NCBI GenBank assembly: GCA_016936455.1
Contig: JAFGXV010000019.1
Coordinates: forward strand, 91,604 to 155,603
Source of the DNA: Desulfuromonadaceae bacterium
GTDB taxonomy: Bacteria > Desulfobacterota > Desulfuromonadia > Desulfuromonadales > Desulfuromonadaceae
DNA length: 64,000 nt
Direction of reading: 5' to 3'
Part shown: piece after piece, positions 28,540 to 37,337 of the stretch
Layout: each line of letters opens with the position of its first letter
Position numbering within the stretch: the stretch's first letter is position 1
The notes under the pieces: generated by a model
Seen by the model: the letters and a program-made list of their open reading frames with translations, nothing else
The model's database searches: none
Told to the model about the DNA's origin: nothing
Program-made: the position numbers and the translations under genes

Positions 28540-28866
28540 TCAGCGTGTGCCGCCGGCGCGACGCATGGAGCGCGGCGCGTTGAGGGCACCGCTGCCATCC
28601 TGCAGCAGCAGCTGATCGCCGCCAGCAGCGTAGGTGTCGCAGATGCCGTCGTTGTCAGCATCGACAAAGTTGGCCGCATTGGCGCCCAGGCCGGTGCCCG
28701 GTGTCGGGCGGCTGTCAACCACGCCGTCGCCGTCCGTATCGATCAGGTACAGGCAGTCACCGGAGCCGGCATTGGAACCGCGAAACTGGGAAGCCGCAGC
28801 CGGCAGGCTGCACAGCAGAAGAGCCATCAGGGTCAGGGACAGCAGGGACAGAGAGCGTTTTTTCAT
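28540..28866 (-). CDS. Small exported protein with two DxDxDG calcium-loop-like repeats
   Basis: 108 residues. Signal peptide MKKRSLSLLSLTLMALLLCS ending around PAAA-S. The mature ~85 residues contain DTDGDGVVD and DADNDGICD, acidic loops like the calcium-binding repeats of thrombospondin type 3 and dockerin, with a Cys in each repeat region (GDCLYLIDTDGDG and GICDTY) that could form a disulphide. The C-terminus is basic (RSMRRAGGTR). The gene has its own sigma-54 promoter at 28928-28942 and a GGAAAGG ribosome site. No enzyme motif. It may be a secreted structural or metal-binding protein controlled by the adjacent two-component system. Confidence 0.75.
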   Translation of the reverse strand: MKKRSLSLLSLTLMALLLCSLPAAASQFRGSNAGSGDCLYLIDTDGDGVVDSRPTPGTGLGANAANFVDADNDGICDTYAAGGDQLLLQDGSGALNAPRSMRRAGGTR

Positions 28867-28925
28867 GGTTTTTTCCTTTCCATTGGATAAGAGAGTGGAG
28901 TAACAAACGATTCGCTGTTCTGATA

Positions 28926-28942
28926 TGGCAAACCCCATGCCT
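28926..28942 (-). promoter_or_regulatory. Sigma-54 (-24/-12) promoter of the small acidic-repeat gene
   Basis: Minus strand reads AGGCATGGGGTTTGCCA: GG and GC are exactly 10 bases apart and the -12 is TTTGC. The predicted transcript start is near 28914, about 48 bases before the ATG at 28866. The match to the site at 23108 extends over most positions. Confidence 0.75.
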
Positions 28943-29083
28943 GTTTGACGGGAAAATCTTCGCCTCGCTATTTTATTTTTTAACACACTGAATTTTAATG
29001 ACTTTTTGTGCTTGGCTTGTCGGATAAACTCTCGGGTGTTACGAAACGCTCCTTATTGCAGGCTCGACGATCTGCGCTGTCGG

Positions 29084-29100
29084 GCGACAATTTTGTCGAA
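29084..29100. promoter_or_regulatory. Inverted repeat, candidate enhancer (UAS), copy 2
   Basis: Sequence cgacaa-tt-ttgtcg followed by aa, identical over 16 bases to the copy at 23017-23032. It lies about 150 bases upstream of the sigma-54 promoter at 28942 (minus direction). An additional cgac...gtcg pair with a wider spacer lies just beside it (29065-29082). It is also about 50 bases upstream of the nadA -35, so an effect on nadA cannot be excluded. Confidence 0.65.
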
Positions 29101-29140
29101 CCCATGCTACGCGCTGTTCCCGGCTCGTTCCGTAATGAAT

Positions 29141-29170
29141 TTGACAGTGCGGGGATGGTTGCTCTAAAAT
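29141..29170 (+). promoter_or_regulatory. Sigma-70 promoter of nadA
   Basis: TTGACA (29141-29146), an 18-base spacer, TAAAAT (29165-29170), about 30 bases before the nadA ATG. Both hexamers are near consensus. Confidence 0.75.
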
Positions 29171-29200
29171 TTCCTTTTTTTTACACGAAAGGGTTGAGCG

Positions 29201-30127
29201 ATGGAACAGGACAGGGAACAGGCGCGGCAAGTCGACGCGATCCGACGTCTTGCCAGAGAGCATGATGCGCTCATTCTGGCGCATAACTACCAGCGCGACG
29301 AGATTCAGGCGCTGGCGGATATCACCGGCGACTCTCTGGCCTTGTCCATTGAGGCGGCGCGGACCGATAAAAAGGTCATTGTCTTCTGCGGGGTCCATTT
29401 CATGGCGGAAAGCGCTGCGGTGCTGGCACCTGACAAGATCGTTCTGCTGCCCAATCCCGAGGCCGGTTGCCCGATGGCCGATATGGTCACTGCGGAAGGC
29501 GTCCAGGCGATGCGGTCGAAATATCCCGGTGCGCCGGTGGTGGCCTATGTCAATACCAGTGCGGCCGTCAAGGCGGTCAGCGATATCTGCTGTACCAGCG
29601 CCAATGCCGTTCAGGTGGTCCGTTCGCTGCCCGAGAAGGAAGTGATTCTGATTCCCGATCGCAACCTGGGGCAGTTTATCGCTTCCCAGGTGGACAAGCT
29701 GTGTCACCTGTGGCCGGGTTACTGCCCGATTCACGATGAACTGCTGGCCAAGCAGGTGGCGATCTGCCGCTCTGCACATCCCCAGGCCCTGTGTCTGGCG
29801 CACCCGGAATGTCATCCGGATGTGCTGAGCCAGGCGGACAAAATCTTGTCCACCGGCGGCATGCTCGACTATGTGCGGAAAAGTTGCCATCCGCAGTTCA
29901 TCATCGCGACCGAGCGTGGCATCCTGTTCAAGCTGCAGGAGGAAAATCCGGACAAGGAATTTATTTTCCCGGACTATGAGTTTATCTGTCATGACATGAA
30001 GCGCGTGACCCTCGACCATGTCCAGCGCTGTCTCGAGACGCTGCAGCCGCGCATCACCGTGCCCGAAGAGGTCAGCCGGGGTGCACGGCAGGCGCTGGAG
30101 AAGATGCTGGCTATTCCCCGAGACTGA
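29201..30127 (+). CDS. nadA: Quinolinate synthase
   Basis: 308 residues. NadA condenses iminoaspartate with dihydroxyacetone phosphate to quinolinate, the pyridine precursor of NAD, using an oxygen-sensitive 4Fe-4S cluster held by three cysteines. Candidate ligands lie in VFCGVHFMAESA, in DICCTSANAV and in the C-terminal half (HPECHPD and SCHPQFI). Other family motifs include LAHNYQRDEIQALAD and PDRNLGQFI. The ATG has AAGGG seven bases upstream and a near-consensus promoter. nadB and nadC are not in the window; mfd follows 67 bases later on the same strand. Confidence 0.96.
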   Translation: MEQDREQARQVDAIRRLAREHDALILAHNYQRDEIQALADITGDSLALSIEAARTDKKVIVFCGVHFMAESAAVLAPDKIVLLPNPEAGCPMADMVTAEGVQAMRSKYPGAPVVAYVNTSAAVKAVSDICCTSANAVQVVRSLPEKEVILIPDRNLGQFIASQVDKLCHLWPGYCPIHDELLAKQVAICRSAHPQALCLAHPECHPDVLSQADKILSTGGMLDYVRKSCHPQFIIATERGILFKLQEENPDKEFIFPDYEFICHDMKRVTLDHVQRCLETLQPRITVPEEVSRGARQALEKMLAIPRD

Positions 30128-30194
30128 CCGTCCCCTATCCCATGAGAGCCATCAGGGCGTGTAACGGCACGCCCTTTGTTCTGCTCAGGAAACC

Positions 30195-33100
30195 TTGGAA
30201 TCGATTGTGACCCGGCAGGAACACGCCCATACCACGCTGACCTCTTTTAGCGAAGCCCTGTCCGCCTTCAGCGGGCGTGCCGAGATTCTCGGTCTCAAGG
30301 GCTCGGCCGGGGCGCGCTTTGTCGCGGCCCTGGCGGCAACGTCGCGTCCGCCCCTGCTGGTGGTGGCGGCCAGCCAGGAGCAGGCGCGCTGTTTCTTTCA
30401 GGAGCTGTGTTTTTTTGCTCCCCGTCCCGACGCGGTGCGCCTGTTCCCCCACTGGGAGGTCCCGCCCTACGAGCCGCTCAATCCCCACAGCGATATTGAG
30501 GCCCAGCGCCTGGCGACGTTGCAGGCTCTGCACCAGCAGCAGGTGGAGGTGGTGGTCACCACCGTTGCTGCGGTCCTGCAGCGTGTGATCCCGCGCAGTG
30601 CCCTGGCCGCCTTGAGCAGTGAACTGGTGGCCGGCGAGGAGTATGAGCGCCAGGCCCTGCAGCAGCGCCTGTTCCAGCTGGGCTACCGTGCGGTGCCGCT
30701 GGTGGAGGACCGGGGCACCTTTTCCCTGCGTGGCGATATTCTCGATCTCTACCCGCCGACGCTGGCACAGCCGGTGCGCATCGATTTTTATGGCGACTTT
30801 GTCGAGCGCATGCGTCTGTTCGATCCTCAGAGCCAGCGTAGCGGCGAGCAGCAGCTTGAACGGCTGCAGCTTCTGCCATCACGCGAGCTGGTTCTGGCGG
30901 GGGAGTATTTGGAACGGTTCAACCATCAGCTCAAGCTGCGCTGTGATGCCCTGGGCCTGCCGCGCACCCGACGCGAGGAGGTGCTCGACGAGGTCCGCGA
31001 GGGGCTGTTGTCCCCCGGTCGTTCCTTTCTGCTGCCGTTGAATTACGAAAAACTCGACACCCTGTTTGACTATGTCCAGCCCCGCCTGCTGTTCCGGCTC
31101 GAACCGCAGGAGTTGGAACAGGAAATCGATCGCTTCTGCCAGGCGGTGCGCAAAGGTGTGGAGCGTCAGCGCCAGAGCAGTGAACCCTGGGTAGAGCCGG
31201 GCCAGCTGTATGTGTGCAGCGACGAGCTGGAGTCCCGCTTCACTCTGCTCGGCTGCGTCGATCTGAACTCGCTGCCGCTCTACGATCTGGAGGACCAGCG
31301 GCCGGTGTTCCGTGTCCAGTGCCACAGCAATGCGATGTTTCTCCAGGCGGCAGCGGAGGAGCGCCTCGATCTGCTGGCGCGCCAGCTGCAGCAGTGGCAG
31401 CAGGAGGGCTGGACCGTTCAGCTGGCCTGTCGTCAGGACGGCCAGGCGCGACGGATGCGCGAATTGCTCCTGCCACGCGGCATTACGCCGCAGCAGGGTG
31501 GTGTCTTCCGCCTTGGCCACAAAGCCAAGGGGGGGCTGTTTCTGTGTCTGGGCGAGATCAGCCGTGGTTTCCAGCTTCCCGACGAGCGGCTGGCCCTGGT
31601 GTGTGAAGAGGAGATTTTCGGCCCCCGCCAGCGTCGCCGCGGCCGTTCCGAAGCGCGGGCCAAGGCGGTGCTGTCCTCCCTGGCCCAGCTGCAGGAAGGC
31701 GACTATGTGGTGCACACCGATCACGGCATCGCCCTCTATCGCGGTTTGCAGCATGTGTGCAGCGGCCAGCTGGAAGGGGATTTCCTGCAGCTGGAGTATG
31801 CCGGTGGCGACAAACTCTACGTGCCGGTGGAGCGGATCGAAAAGGTGCAGAAATATGCCGGTGGCGACGGTCAGGGTGTCCGCCTGGACAAGATGGGTGG
31901 CAACGCCTGGGAAAAGACCTGCCAGAAAGCCCGCGCCGCGGTGGAGGAGATGGCGCGCGAGCTGCTCAATATCTATGCCCGCCGCCAGATGAACAAGGCC
32001 CTGCCCTTTTCCCCGCCCGACGAGGTGTTTCGCGCCTTCGAGGCCGAGTTTCCCTACGAGGAAACGCCGGACCAGATGGCGGCCATCCAGGACGTGCTGA
32101 ACGACATGCAGTCGGAAACGCCGATGGATCGGCTGATCTGCGGTGATGTGGGCTACGGCAAGACCGAGGTAGCGATCCGCGCGGCTTTCAAGGCGGCGCT
32201 GGACAGCCGTCAGGTCGCGGTGGTGGTGCCGACGACCATCCTGGCCAGCCAGCATTATGCGACCTTTCGTGAGCGTCTCAAGGAGTACCCCGTCCGGGTC
32301 GAGATGGTCTCGCGCTTCCGGAGTGCGGCACAGCAGAAGAAGATCCTGGCCGAGGTGGCGGCCGGCACCGTGGATATTGTCATCGGCACCCATCGTCTGC
32401 TGCAGCGCGATGTCCACTTCAAGGATCTCGGTCTGGTGGTGATCGACGAGGAGCAGCGCTTCGGCGTTGCCCACAAGGAGCGGCTCAAAAAGATGCGCGC
32501 CCAGGTGGCCATGCTGACCCTGAGTGCCACGCCGATTCCGCGCACCCTCAACATGGGCATGCTCGGCATGCGCGATCTGTCGATTATCGATACCCCGCCC
32601 GTCGACCGGCTGGCGATCCGCACCTATGTCACCAAGTTTGATGACGATCTGGTGCGTCAGGCGATCCTGCGTGAGCTGCAGCGTGGTGGCCAAGTCTATT
32701 TCGTGCACAACCGCGTCCAGTCCATTGGTGCCATGGCGGACTTCCTGCGCAGCCTGGTGCCCGAGGCCACGCTGGCCGTCGGCCATGGCCAGATGCCGGA
32801 GAAAGAACTGGAGCAGGTGCTGCTGGATTTTGTTGAAGGAAGGACCCAGGTGCTGGTGGCCAGCACCATCATTGAGAACGGTCTCGACATTCCGCGTGCC
32901 AATACCATTATCATCAACCGTGCCGACTGCTTCGGTTTGGCACAGCTTTACCAGTTGCGTGGTCGCGTTGGCCGGGCCAAGGAGCGCGGCTATGCCTATC
33001 TGCTGATTCCCGGCGAAGCCACCCTGACGCGCGAAGCCCGTGCCCGGCTGCAGGTCCTGCAGGATTTGACCGAACTCGGGGCCGGTTTCCGTGTTGCCAG

Positions 33101-33677
33101 CTATGATCTGGAATTGCGTGGCGCGGGGGATCTGATCGGCGGGCGCCAAGCCGGTCACATGGCTTCTATCGGCTTTGAGATGTATACCGAACTGCTCGAA
33201 GACACCATCCAGGAGTTGCGCGGCGCCCACAGTCAGGGCCGGATTGATCCGGAAATCCGTCTCGGACTCAATGCGTTCCTGCCTGACCGCTATGTGGCCG
33301 ATCCCAATCAGCGTCTGGTGTTCTATAAACGCATGGCCGCTGCTGTGGATGAGATGGAACTCTATGATCTCGTTGACGAACTTCAGGACCGCTACGGCGC
33401 CCTGCCGGCCGCCGGGGAAACCCTGCTGGAGATGATGAAACTGCGGGTGCGGCTGAAACGGCTTCGGATTGATCTGGCCGAGTATGATGGGCGGGCGCTG
33501 GTGTTCGGTTTTCACCCGACTACCGGTGTCGAACCGGACAAGCTGCTGGCCCTGATCCAGCAGGATGGCAAGCGTTACAGTCTGTCGCCCGATTTCCGGT
33601 TGCGCATGGTCCTTAAGCGCGAGGATGATCAGCAGTTGATGGAAGAGGCCAACCGTCTGCTGGCCCAGCTGTCCTAG
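30195..33677 (+). CDS. mfd: Transcription-repair coupling factor
   Basis: 1160 residues, the expected length. Mfd removes RNA polymerase stalled at DNA lesions and recruits UvrA. Seen in order: UvrB-like N-terminal region (HWEVPPYEPLNPHSDIEAQRL), the RNA polymerase-interacting CarD-like domain (EGDYVVHTDHGIALYRGL), the RecG-like translocase with Walker A CGDVGYGKTEVAIRAAFKA, the DEEQ box VVIDEEQRFGV, LSATPIPRTLNMGM, helicase motifs V-VI (ASTIIENGLDIPRANTIII, QLRGRVGRAKERGYAYL), and a C-terminal TRCF domain. The start is TTG at 30195, with AGGA upstream at good spacing. Confidence 0.97.
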   Translation: MESIVTRQEHAHTTLTSFSEALSAFSGRAEILGLKGSAGARFVAALAATSRPPLLVVAASQEQARCFFQELCFFAPRPDAVRLFPHWEVPPYEPLNPHSDIEAQRLATLQALHQQQVEVVVTTVAAVLQRVIPRSALAALSSELVAGEEYERQALQQRLFQLGYRAVPLVEDRGTFSLRGDILDLYPPTLAQPVRIDFYGDFVERMRLFDPQSQRSGEQQLERLQLLPSRELVLAGEYLERFNHQLKLRCDALGLPRTRREEVLDEVREGLLSPGRSFLLPLNYEKLDTLFDYVQPRLLFRLEPQELEQEIDRFCQAVRKGVERQRQSSEPWVEPGQLYVCSDELESRFTLLGCVDLNSLPLYDLEDQRPVFRVQCHSNAMFLQAAAEERLDLLARQLQQWQQEGWTVQLACRQDGQARRMRELLLPRGITPQQGGVFRLGHKAKGGLFLCLGEISRGFQLPDERLALVCEEEIFGPRQRRRGRSEARAKAVLSSLAQLQEGDYVVHTDHGIALYRGLQHVCSGQLEGDFLQLEYAGGDKLYVPVERIEKVQKYAGGDGQGVRLDKMGGNAWEKTCQKARAAVEEMARELLNIYARRQMNKALPFSPPDEVFRAFEAEFPYEETPDQMAAIQDVLNDMQSETPMDRLICGDVGYGKTEVAIRAAFKAALDSRQVAVVVPTTILASQHYATFRERLKEYPVRVEMVSRFRSAAQQKKILAEVAAGTVDIVIGTHRLLQRDVHFKDLGLVVIDEEQRFGVAHKERLKKMRAQVAMLTLSATPIPRTLNMGMLGMRDLSIIDTPPVDRLAIRTYVTKFDDDLVRQAILRELQRGGQVYFVHNRVQSIGAMADFLRSLVPEATLAVGHGQMPEKELEQVLLDFVEGRTQVLVASTIIENGLDIPRANTIIINRADCFGLAQLYQLRGRVGRAKERGYAYLLIPGEATLTREARARLQVLQDLTELGAGFRVASYDLELRGAGDLIGGRQAGHMASIGFEMYTELLEDTIQELRGAHSQGRIDPEIRLGLNAFLPDRYVADPNQRLVFYKRMAAAVDEMELYDLVDELQDRYGALPAAGETLLEMMKLRVRLKRLRIDLAEYDGRALVFGFHPTTGVEPDKLLALIQQDGKRYSLSPDFRLRMVLKREDDQQLMEEANRLLAQLS

Positions 33678-33775
33678 GCGCGACCTGTTTTTAAAAACCG
33701 TTGCGGCTGTTTTGTCGGCCGTGTTAACGTCACCTTCTATTTGTCAACCCTGCCCTCCGGAGAGTGAGCGAACCG

Positions 33776-34690
33776 ATGTCAAACAAGAATCGAATGGTCC
33801 TGTCAGGTGCCGTGGTGGCACTGTTGCTGGCAACAAGCCTGTCGGCAGAGCCGATCAGTAAAATCGCCGCTGTTGTCAATGATGAGATGATCACCACCCG
33901 ACAGTTGCAGCAGCAGCTGGAAAAACAGCCGGCCGGTGCGCCGATGAGCGCGCAGATGATGCTGGAGAAGATGATTGCCGAACTGCTGATCCGTCAGCGG
34001 GCGGAGGAAATCGGTCTTGAGGTGTCGGAAGAGGATATCGACCAGGCGGTTGGTGATGTCGAGCAGCAGAACGGTATTGAGCGCGATCAGCTGGAAGAAG
34101 CCCTGATTGCCCAGGGTCTGACCATGGAGATCTACCGCAATCAGCTGCGCGACCAGATTCTGCGCTACAAACTGACGGGGATTGAGGTCAAGAGCAAGGC
34201 GGATGTCACAAAACAGGAGGTGCGCAATTACTACCAGGAACATCTGGACGAGTACCGCCAGAAACCCCGCATGCGCCTGAGCCGCGTTTCTTTTCCTTTA
34301 ACCGGCGATGCCGAGCAGGTGCGCAAGGCGGCCGAGCAGGCGCGGCGTGATCTGCTGGCCGGTCGCAGTATCGACGAGGTGATTGCGGCTCAACCGCCGC
34401 AGACGGCTGCGGATGGCGGGGATATGGGGTCCTTTTCGCCCGGCGAGCTGACGCCCCAGTTTGACCTGGCCGTTGCCGATCTGCAGACGGGAGAGGTTTC
34501 CGCCATTGTCGAAAAAAGCGGCGTACTGCATCTGCTGAAAATGGAGGAGCGCATTCCCGGCCGTGTCGCCGATCTGCCGGAGGTTGAGGCCGCGATTCTC
34601 GACAAACTGCGCCGCCAGCGCATGGATGAGAAATTGCAGCAATGGAGCGAGGAGCTGAAGGCCAAGGCCTATATTGATCGTCGTCTGTAG
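33776..34690 (+). CDS. SurA/PpiC-type periplasmic peptidyl-prolyl isomerase chaperone
   Basis: About 304 residues. A signal peptide (MVLSGAVVALLLATSLSA) precedes a SurA-like N-terminal helical domain (EPISKIAAVVNDEMITTRQLQQQLEK; AEEIGLEVSEEDIDQAVGDVE), then one parvulin-type domain (MRLSRVSFPLTGDAEQVRKAAEQA through DGGDMGSFSPGELTPQFDLAVADL). It probably escorts unfolded outer-membrane proteins to the BAM complex. The frame is open to a GTG at 33764, but the GGAG there is too close; ATG 33776 is preferred. A rho-independent terminator follows at 34718. Confidence 0.9.
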   Translation: MSNKNRMVLSGAVVALLLATSLSAEPISKIAAVVNDEMITTRQLQQQLEKQPAGAPMSAQMMLEKMIAELLIRQRAEEIGLEVSEEDIDQAVGDVEQQNGIERDQLEEALIAQGLTMEIYRNQLRDQILRYKLTGIEVKSKADVTKQEVRNYYQEHLDEYRQKPRMRLSRVSFPLTGDAEQVRKAAEQARRDLLAGRSIDEVIAAQPPQTAADGGDMGSFSPGELTPQFDLAVADLQTGEVSAIVEKSGVLHLLKMEERIPGRVADLPEVEAAILDKLRRQRMDEKLQQWSEELKAKAYIDRRL

Positions 34691-34717
34691 GCGGTTAGCG
34701 TCAGCGTGAAAAAAGGA

Positions 34718-34752
34718 ACCCCCGTCCTGCCAAAGCAGGGCGGGGGTTTTTT
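34718..34752 (+). terminator. Intrinsic terminator after the SurA-like gene
   Basis: Stem acccccgtcctgc / gcagggcgggggt (13 bp with one G-T pair), 4-base loop, followed by a run of six T. It also lies at the 3' end of the convergent DUF3617 gene. Confidence 0.88.
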
Positions 34753-34777
34753 ATGGCGGATCTGGCTAGTGACGCTG

Positions 34778-35203
34778 TTACTGGCAGGGACCCTGCCAGA
34801 CGCCTTCGTAGTGGGTGGTCATCTGCATGCCGTCACTGTTGATGGTCATGGTGCCATGCATGCGGGTGCCCTCGTAGGTGAAGCTGCCTTTGCCTTCGGT
34901 ACGTTGGCCGTCACTGTTGCAGACCATCGTGTAGCTGTAGGTGTTGCCCACCGTACGTTGGTCGGTGATGGTACAGCTGCCCTGATCCTGCTGATCGTCC
35001 TGTGGGACCATGTTGTCCTCAGTCAGGCATTGGGTGAAGGTCATGGGCGGCACGGGAAATGGCATGCCCGGGATTTCCATGCGTGTGGTCAGTTGCCATT
35101 GTCCTTCTTTCATGTTCATGGCCTCGGCCGGCCCAGCGCTCACAACAAACAGCAGAATCAGGGCAGGCAGAAAAAACAGACGGTCGGTGCGGATAATAGA
35201 CAT
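34778..35203 (-). CDS. Exported DUF3617-type protein
   Basis: About 141 residues. Signal peptide (LFFLPALILLFVVSAGPAEA) then a small beta-rich domain with the pattern of DUF3617: MKEGQWQLTTRMEIPGMPFPVPPMTF, CLTEDNMVPQ, a Cys pair (SCTITDQ and VCNSDGQRTEGKG) and a C-terminal TTHYEGVWQGPC. Such proteins are common in Gram-negatives and lack a known function; the conserved cysteines likely form disulphides in the periplasm. The ATG at 35203 has GGAG six bases upstream; the frame continues to a TTG at 35218. It is a single-gene unit bracketed by two terminators. Confidence 0.82.
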   Translation of the reverse strand: MSIIRTDRLFFLPALILLFVVSAGPAEAMNMKEGQWQLTTRMEIPGMPFPVPPMTFTQCLTEDNMVPQDDQQDQGSCTITDQRTVGNTYSYTMVCNSDGQRTEGKGSFTYEGTRMHGTMTINSDGMQMTTHYEGVWQGPCQ

Positions 35204-35240
35204 GGCAGACTCCATCAACGGGTTTTTAGGGTACGCAGCA

Positions 35241-35272
35241 AAAAACCCTGCTCATTTTCGGCAGGGTTTTTT
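35241..35272. terminator. Bidirectional-looking hairpin
   Basis: Stem aaaaaccctgc / gcagggttttt (11 bp) with a 9-base loop, flanked by A and T runs on the two sides. It is upstream of the DUF3617 gene, so its client may be a transcript coming from the plus side. Confidence 0.7.
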
Positions 35273-35500
35273 GTTTCTTAATCATTGTTCGATGAGGTCA
35301 TCGAGAAGCTCCCGTCGAGGGAGGCTGTTCAGAGGCTGGGTTCACCTCTTTGGTTTCGATTTGTCAATTCAGAAACTCCGGATACCGGTCAGGTGGTTCA
35401 GAGACATCCATACTGTCATCCTCCCTCTGTTGGCAACGAGTTGTTTTAACCATAGCATGGCAGAGCTGTTTGTAAAGCCAGGCAGGAACTTTTTTAATTT
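35273..35500. other. Intergenic stretch without a recognised gene
   Basis: About 230 bases between the DUF3617 gene and the end of the ABC permease gene. I see only very short open frames and no RNA or clear regulatory motif. Confidence 0.5.
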
Positions 35501-36298
35501 TCAAGCGCGGAAACGGCTGCTGCGATCAATCAACAGAATGGCGGCACTCAGGATGAGCAGGGCAAACAGGCCGGCAAAAGAAAAAGAAATCCATAGCGGC
35601 ATCTCGCCAACGCCAAGCAGGGCGTGGCGGAAGCCATCGAGGAGATAGAACAGCGGGTTGCACAGGGAAAGTTTTTGCCAGAATGGCGGCAGAATCGAGA
35701 TCGGGTAGAACACGCCGCCGAGGAAAATCAACGGCAGCAGGACAAAGTTGATGTACATGGACAGGCCATCAAAGCTGTTGGCAAAAATACCGGCAATCAT
35801 GCCGAGGGTGGCAAAGAGAAAACTCGACAGCACGGCCATGGCGATGGCTGCCAGGGGAAGTGCCCAGGGCAGGCGGGCAAAGCACAGCGAAATCAGGCCG
35901 ACGCTGGTGCCGACGATCAGACCGCGTACCATGGCGGCCAGGGTATAGGCGGCAACGATCTGGCCGGAGGTCAGGGGCATGACCAACAGGTCGGCAATGC
36001 TGCCGAGGTGGCGTGACATAAACAGCGAGGCGGAGGTGTTTGAAAAGGAGTTGTTGATGACTCCCATCAGGATCAGCCCGGGTATGACGAACTGGGCATA
36101 GCTGAAACCGTCGACGACGGAGATGCGTTCTCCCAGGGTGGCACCGAAGACAAACAGATACAGCGAGGCGATAATGACCGGTGTGATCAATGTCTGACTG
36201 TAGACATGCAGGAAGCGGAACAGTTCCTTTTGCAGCAGGGTGAAAAAGGGTCGCCGGGAACAGAAGTTTTCGTCGTGCGGTGGGAGCGAGGGGGTCAT
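35501..36298 (-). CDS. ABC-2 type transporter permease (YadH-like)
   Basis: 265 residues with six predicted membrane segments (for example TLITPVIIASLYLFVFGATLG, FVIPGLILMGVINNSFSN, GLIVGTSVGLISLCFARL, LLPLIFLGGVFYPISILPPFW, FAGLFALLILSAAILLI). The segment GGVFYPISILPPFWQKLSLCNPLFYLLDGFR is typical of ABC-2 permeases of the YadH/NodJ group. It overlaps the ATPase stop by 4 bases (ATGA), so the two are one exporter. Substrate unknown: drugs, lipids or polysaccharide are all possible for this family. Confidence 0.9.
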   Translation of the reverse strand: MTPSLPPHDENFCSRRPFFTLLQKELFRFLHVYSQTLITPVIIASLYLFVFGATLGERISVVDGFSYAQFVIPGLILMGVINNSFSNTSASLFMSRHLGSIADLLVMPLTSGQIVAAYTLAAMVRGLIVGTSVGLISLCFARLPWALPLAAIAMAVLSSFLFATLGMIAGIFANSFDGLSMYINFVLLPLIFLGGVFYPISILPPFWQKLSLCNPLFYLLDGFRHALLGVGEMPLWISFSFAGLFALLILSAAILLIDRSSRFRA

Positions 36299-37236
36299 CG
36301 GGGGCAGATTTCGCTGGGTTCGGGTTGGGTCAACTGGAGAAAGACCTCCTCCAGGGAGGGGGCAAAGGTGTCGACATCGGCGACCTCAATGCCGCGCTGA
36401 CGCAACAGATCAATCAGGTTGAAAACCGTCATCTGGTTCGGACTGTGCAGCGACAACCTGAAGCCGTCGTCCTGAATCTTCGCTCGCAGACCTGAAAGCT
36501 CATCGGGGAGCTTTTTCAGGGCCTTTTTCAGGGTGAAACGAATGTGGCGACCTTCGACGCTGCGCATCAGGTTCGGTGTCCGATCCAGCGCCAGCAGGCG
36601 CCCTTCTTTCATAATGGCGATGCGATCGCACATCTGTTCCGCTTCTTCGAGATAGTGGGTCGTCAGCAGCACCGTGGTGCCCTGTGCGTTGATTTCGCGC
36701 ACAAAATCCCATAAGGTGTGACGCAGCTCCACATCGACGCCCGCCGTCGGCTCATCAAGGATGAGCAGTTTTGGCTTATGGATCAGCGCTTTGGCCAGCA
36801 TGAAGCGCCGCTTGAGCCCCCCGGAGAGGTGATTCATGGCCTTGTGCAGATGAGGCCTGAGTTCCAGCCGCTCAACCAGGTCGTGGTACCAGCCTGGGTC
36901 ACGGGTCTGGCCAAAGAAGCCCGGATGGAGTGACAGCGCCTGATGGATGGTGAAGAAGGGATCGGCGACCAGCTCCTGATGCATGATACCGGTCAGGCGT
37001 CGGGCGTGACGGGACTGGCGGGCACTGCGGCGCACGGGATGGCCGAAGATGCGGATTTCACCGGAACCGATACGGGTCACGCCTCCGATCATGTTGATGG
37101 TGGTGCTCTTGCCGGCACCGTTGGGTCCCAACAGTCCGAAAATCTCTCCGGGGTCGATGGCCAGGCTCAGCCGGTTGACCGCCTGCTGTGTGCCGAAAGA
37201 TTTACAAAGGTGTATGAGTTCCAGGGCCGCTGACAT
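36295..37236 (-). CDS. ABC transporter ATP-binding protein (YadG-like)
   Basis: About 313 residues. Walker A GPNGAGKST, signature LSGGLKRR, Walker B LLILDEPTAGVD and the switch His in LLTTHYLEEAEQM are intact. The C-terminal ~90 residues form the extension typical of DrrA/NodI/YadG exporters. It forms an exporter with the permease encoded immediately downstream. The frame is open to a GTG at 37245; the ATG at 37236 is preferred because it begins directly before ALELIHLCKSFG. queC is divergent, 101 bases away. Confidence 0.93.
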   Translation of the reverse strand: MSAALELIHLCKSFGTQQAVNRLSLAIDPGEIFGLLGPNGAGKSTTINMIGGVTRIGSGEIRIFGHPVRRSARQSRHARRLTGIMHQELVADPFFTIHQALSLHPGFFGQTRDPGWYHDLVERLELRPHLHKAMNHLSGGLKRRFMLAKALIHKPKLLILDEPTAGVDVELRHTLWDFVREINAQGTTVLLTTHYLEEAEQMCDRIAIMKEGRLLALDRTPNLMRSVEGRHIRFTLKKALKKLPDELSGLRAKIQDDGFRLSLHSPNQMTVFNLIDLLRQRGIEVADVDTFAPSLEEVFLQLTQPEPSEICPR

Positions 37237-37337
37237 GGGCGGCACTATAGCGCAAAGGCCTATCGCTGAGAACCATTCTTTTTCGGGCCGGATTGGTGTA
37301 AGGTTGGCGCTGTGCCCGACAGAAAGGAAAGCCGATC

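Noticed and set aside
30879..33515. An 878-codon open frame on the minus strand opposite mfd
   Set aside because: mfd on the plus strand has full family motifs; the antisense frame is His/Gln-rich in the way expected from GC-rich codon bias and shows no domain.
37246..37337. Possible preQ1 riboswitch before queC
   Set aside because: The 92-base leader lacks the short A-rich tail and pairing pattern of the preQ1 classes I know.
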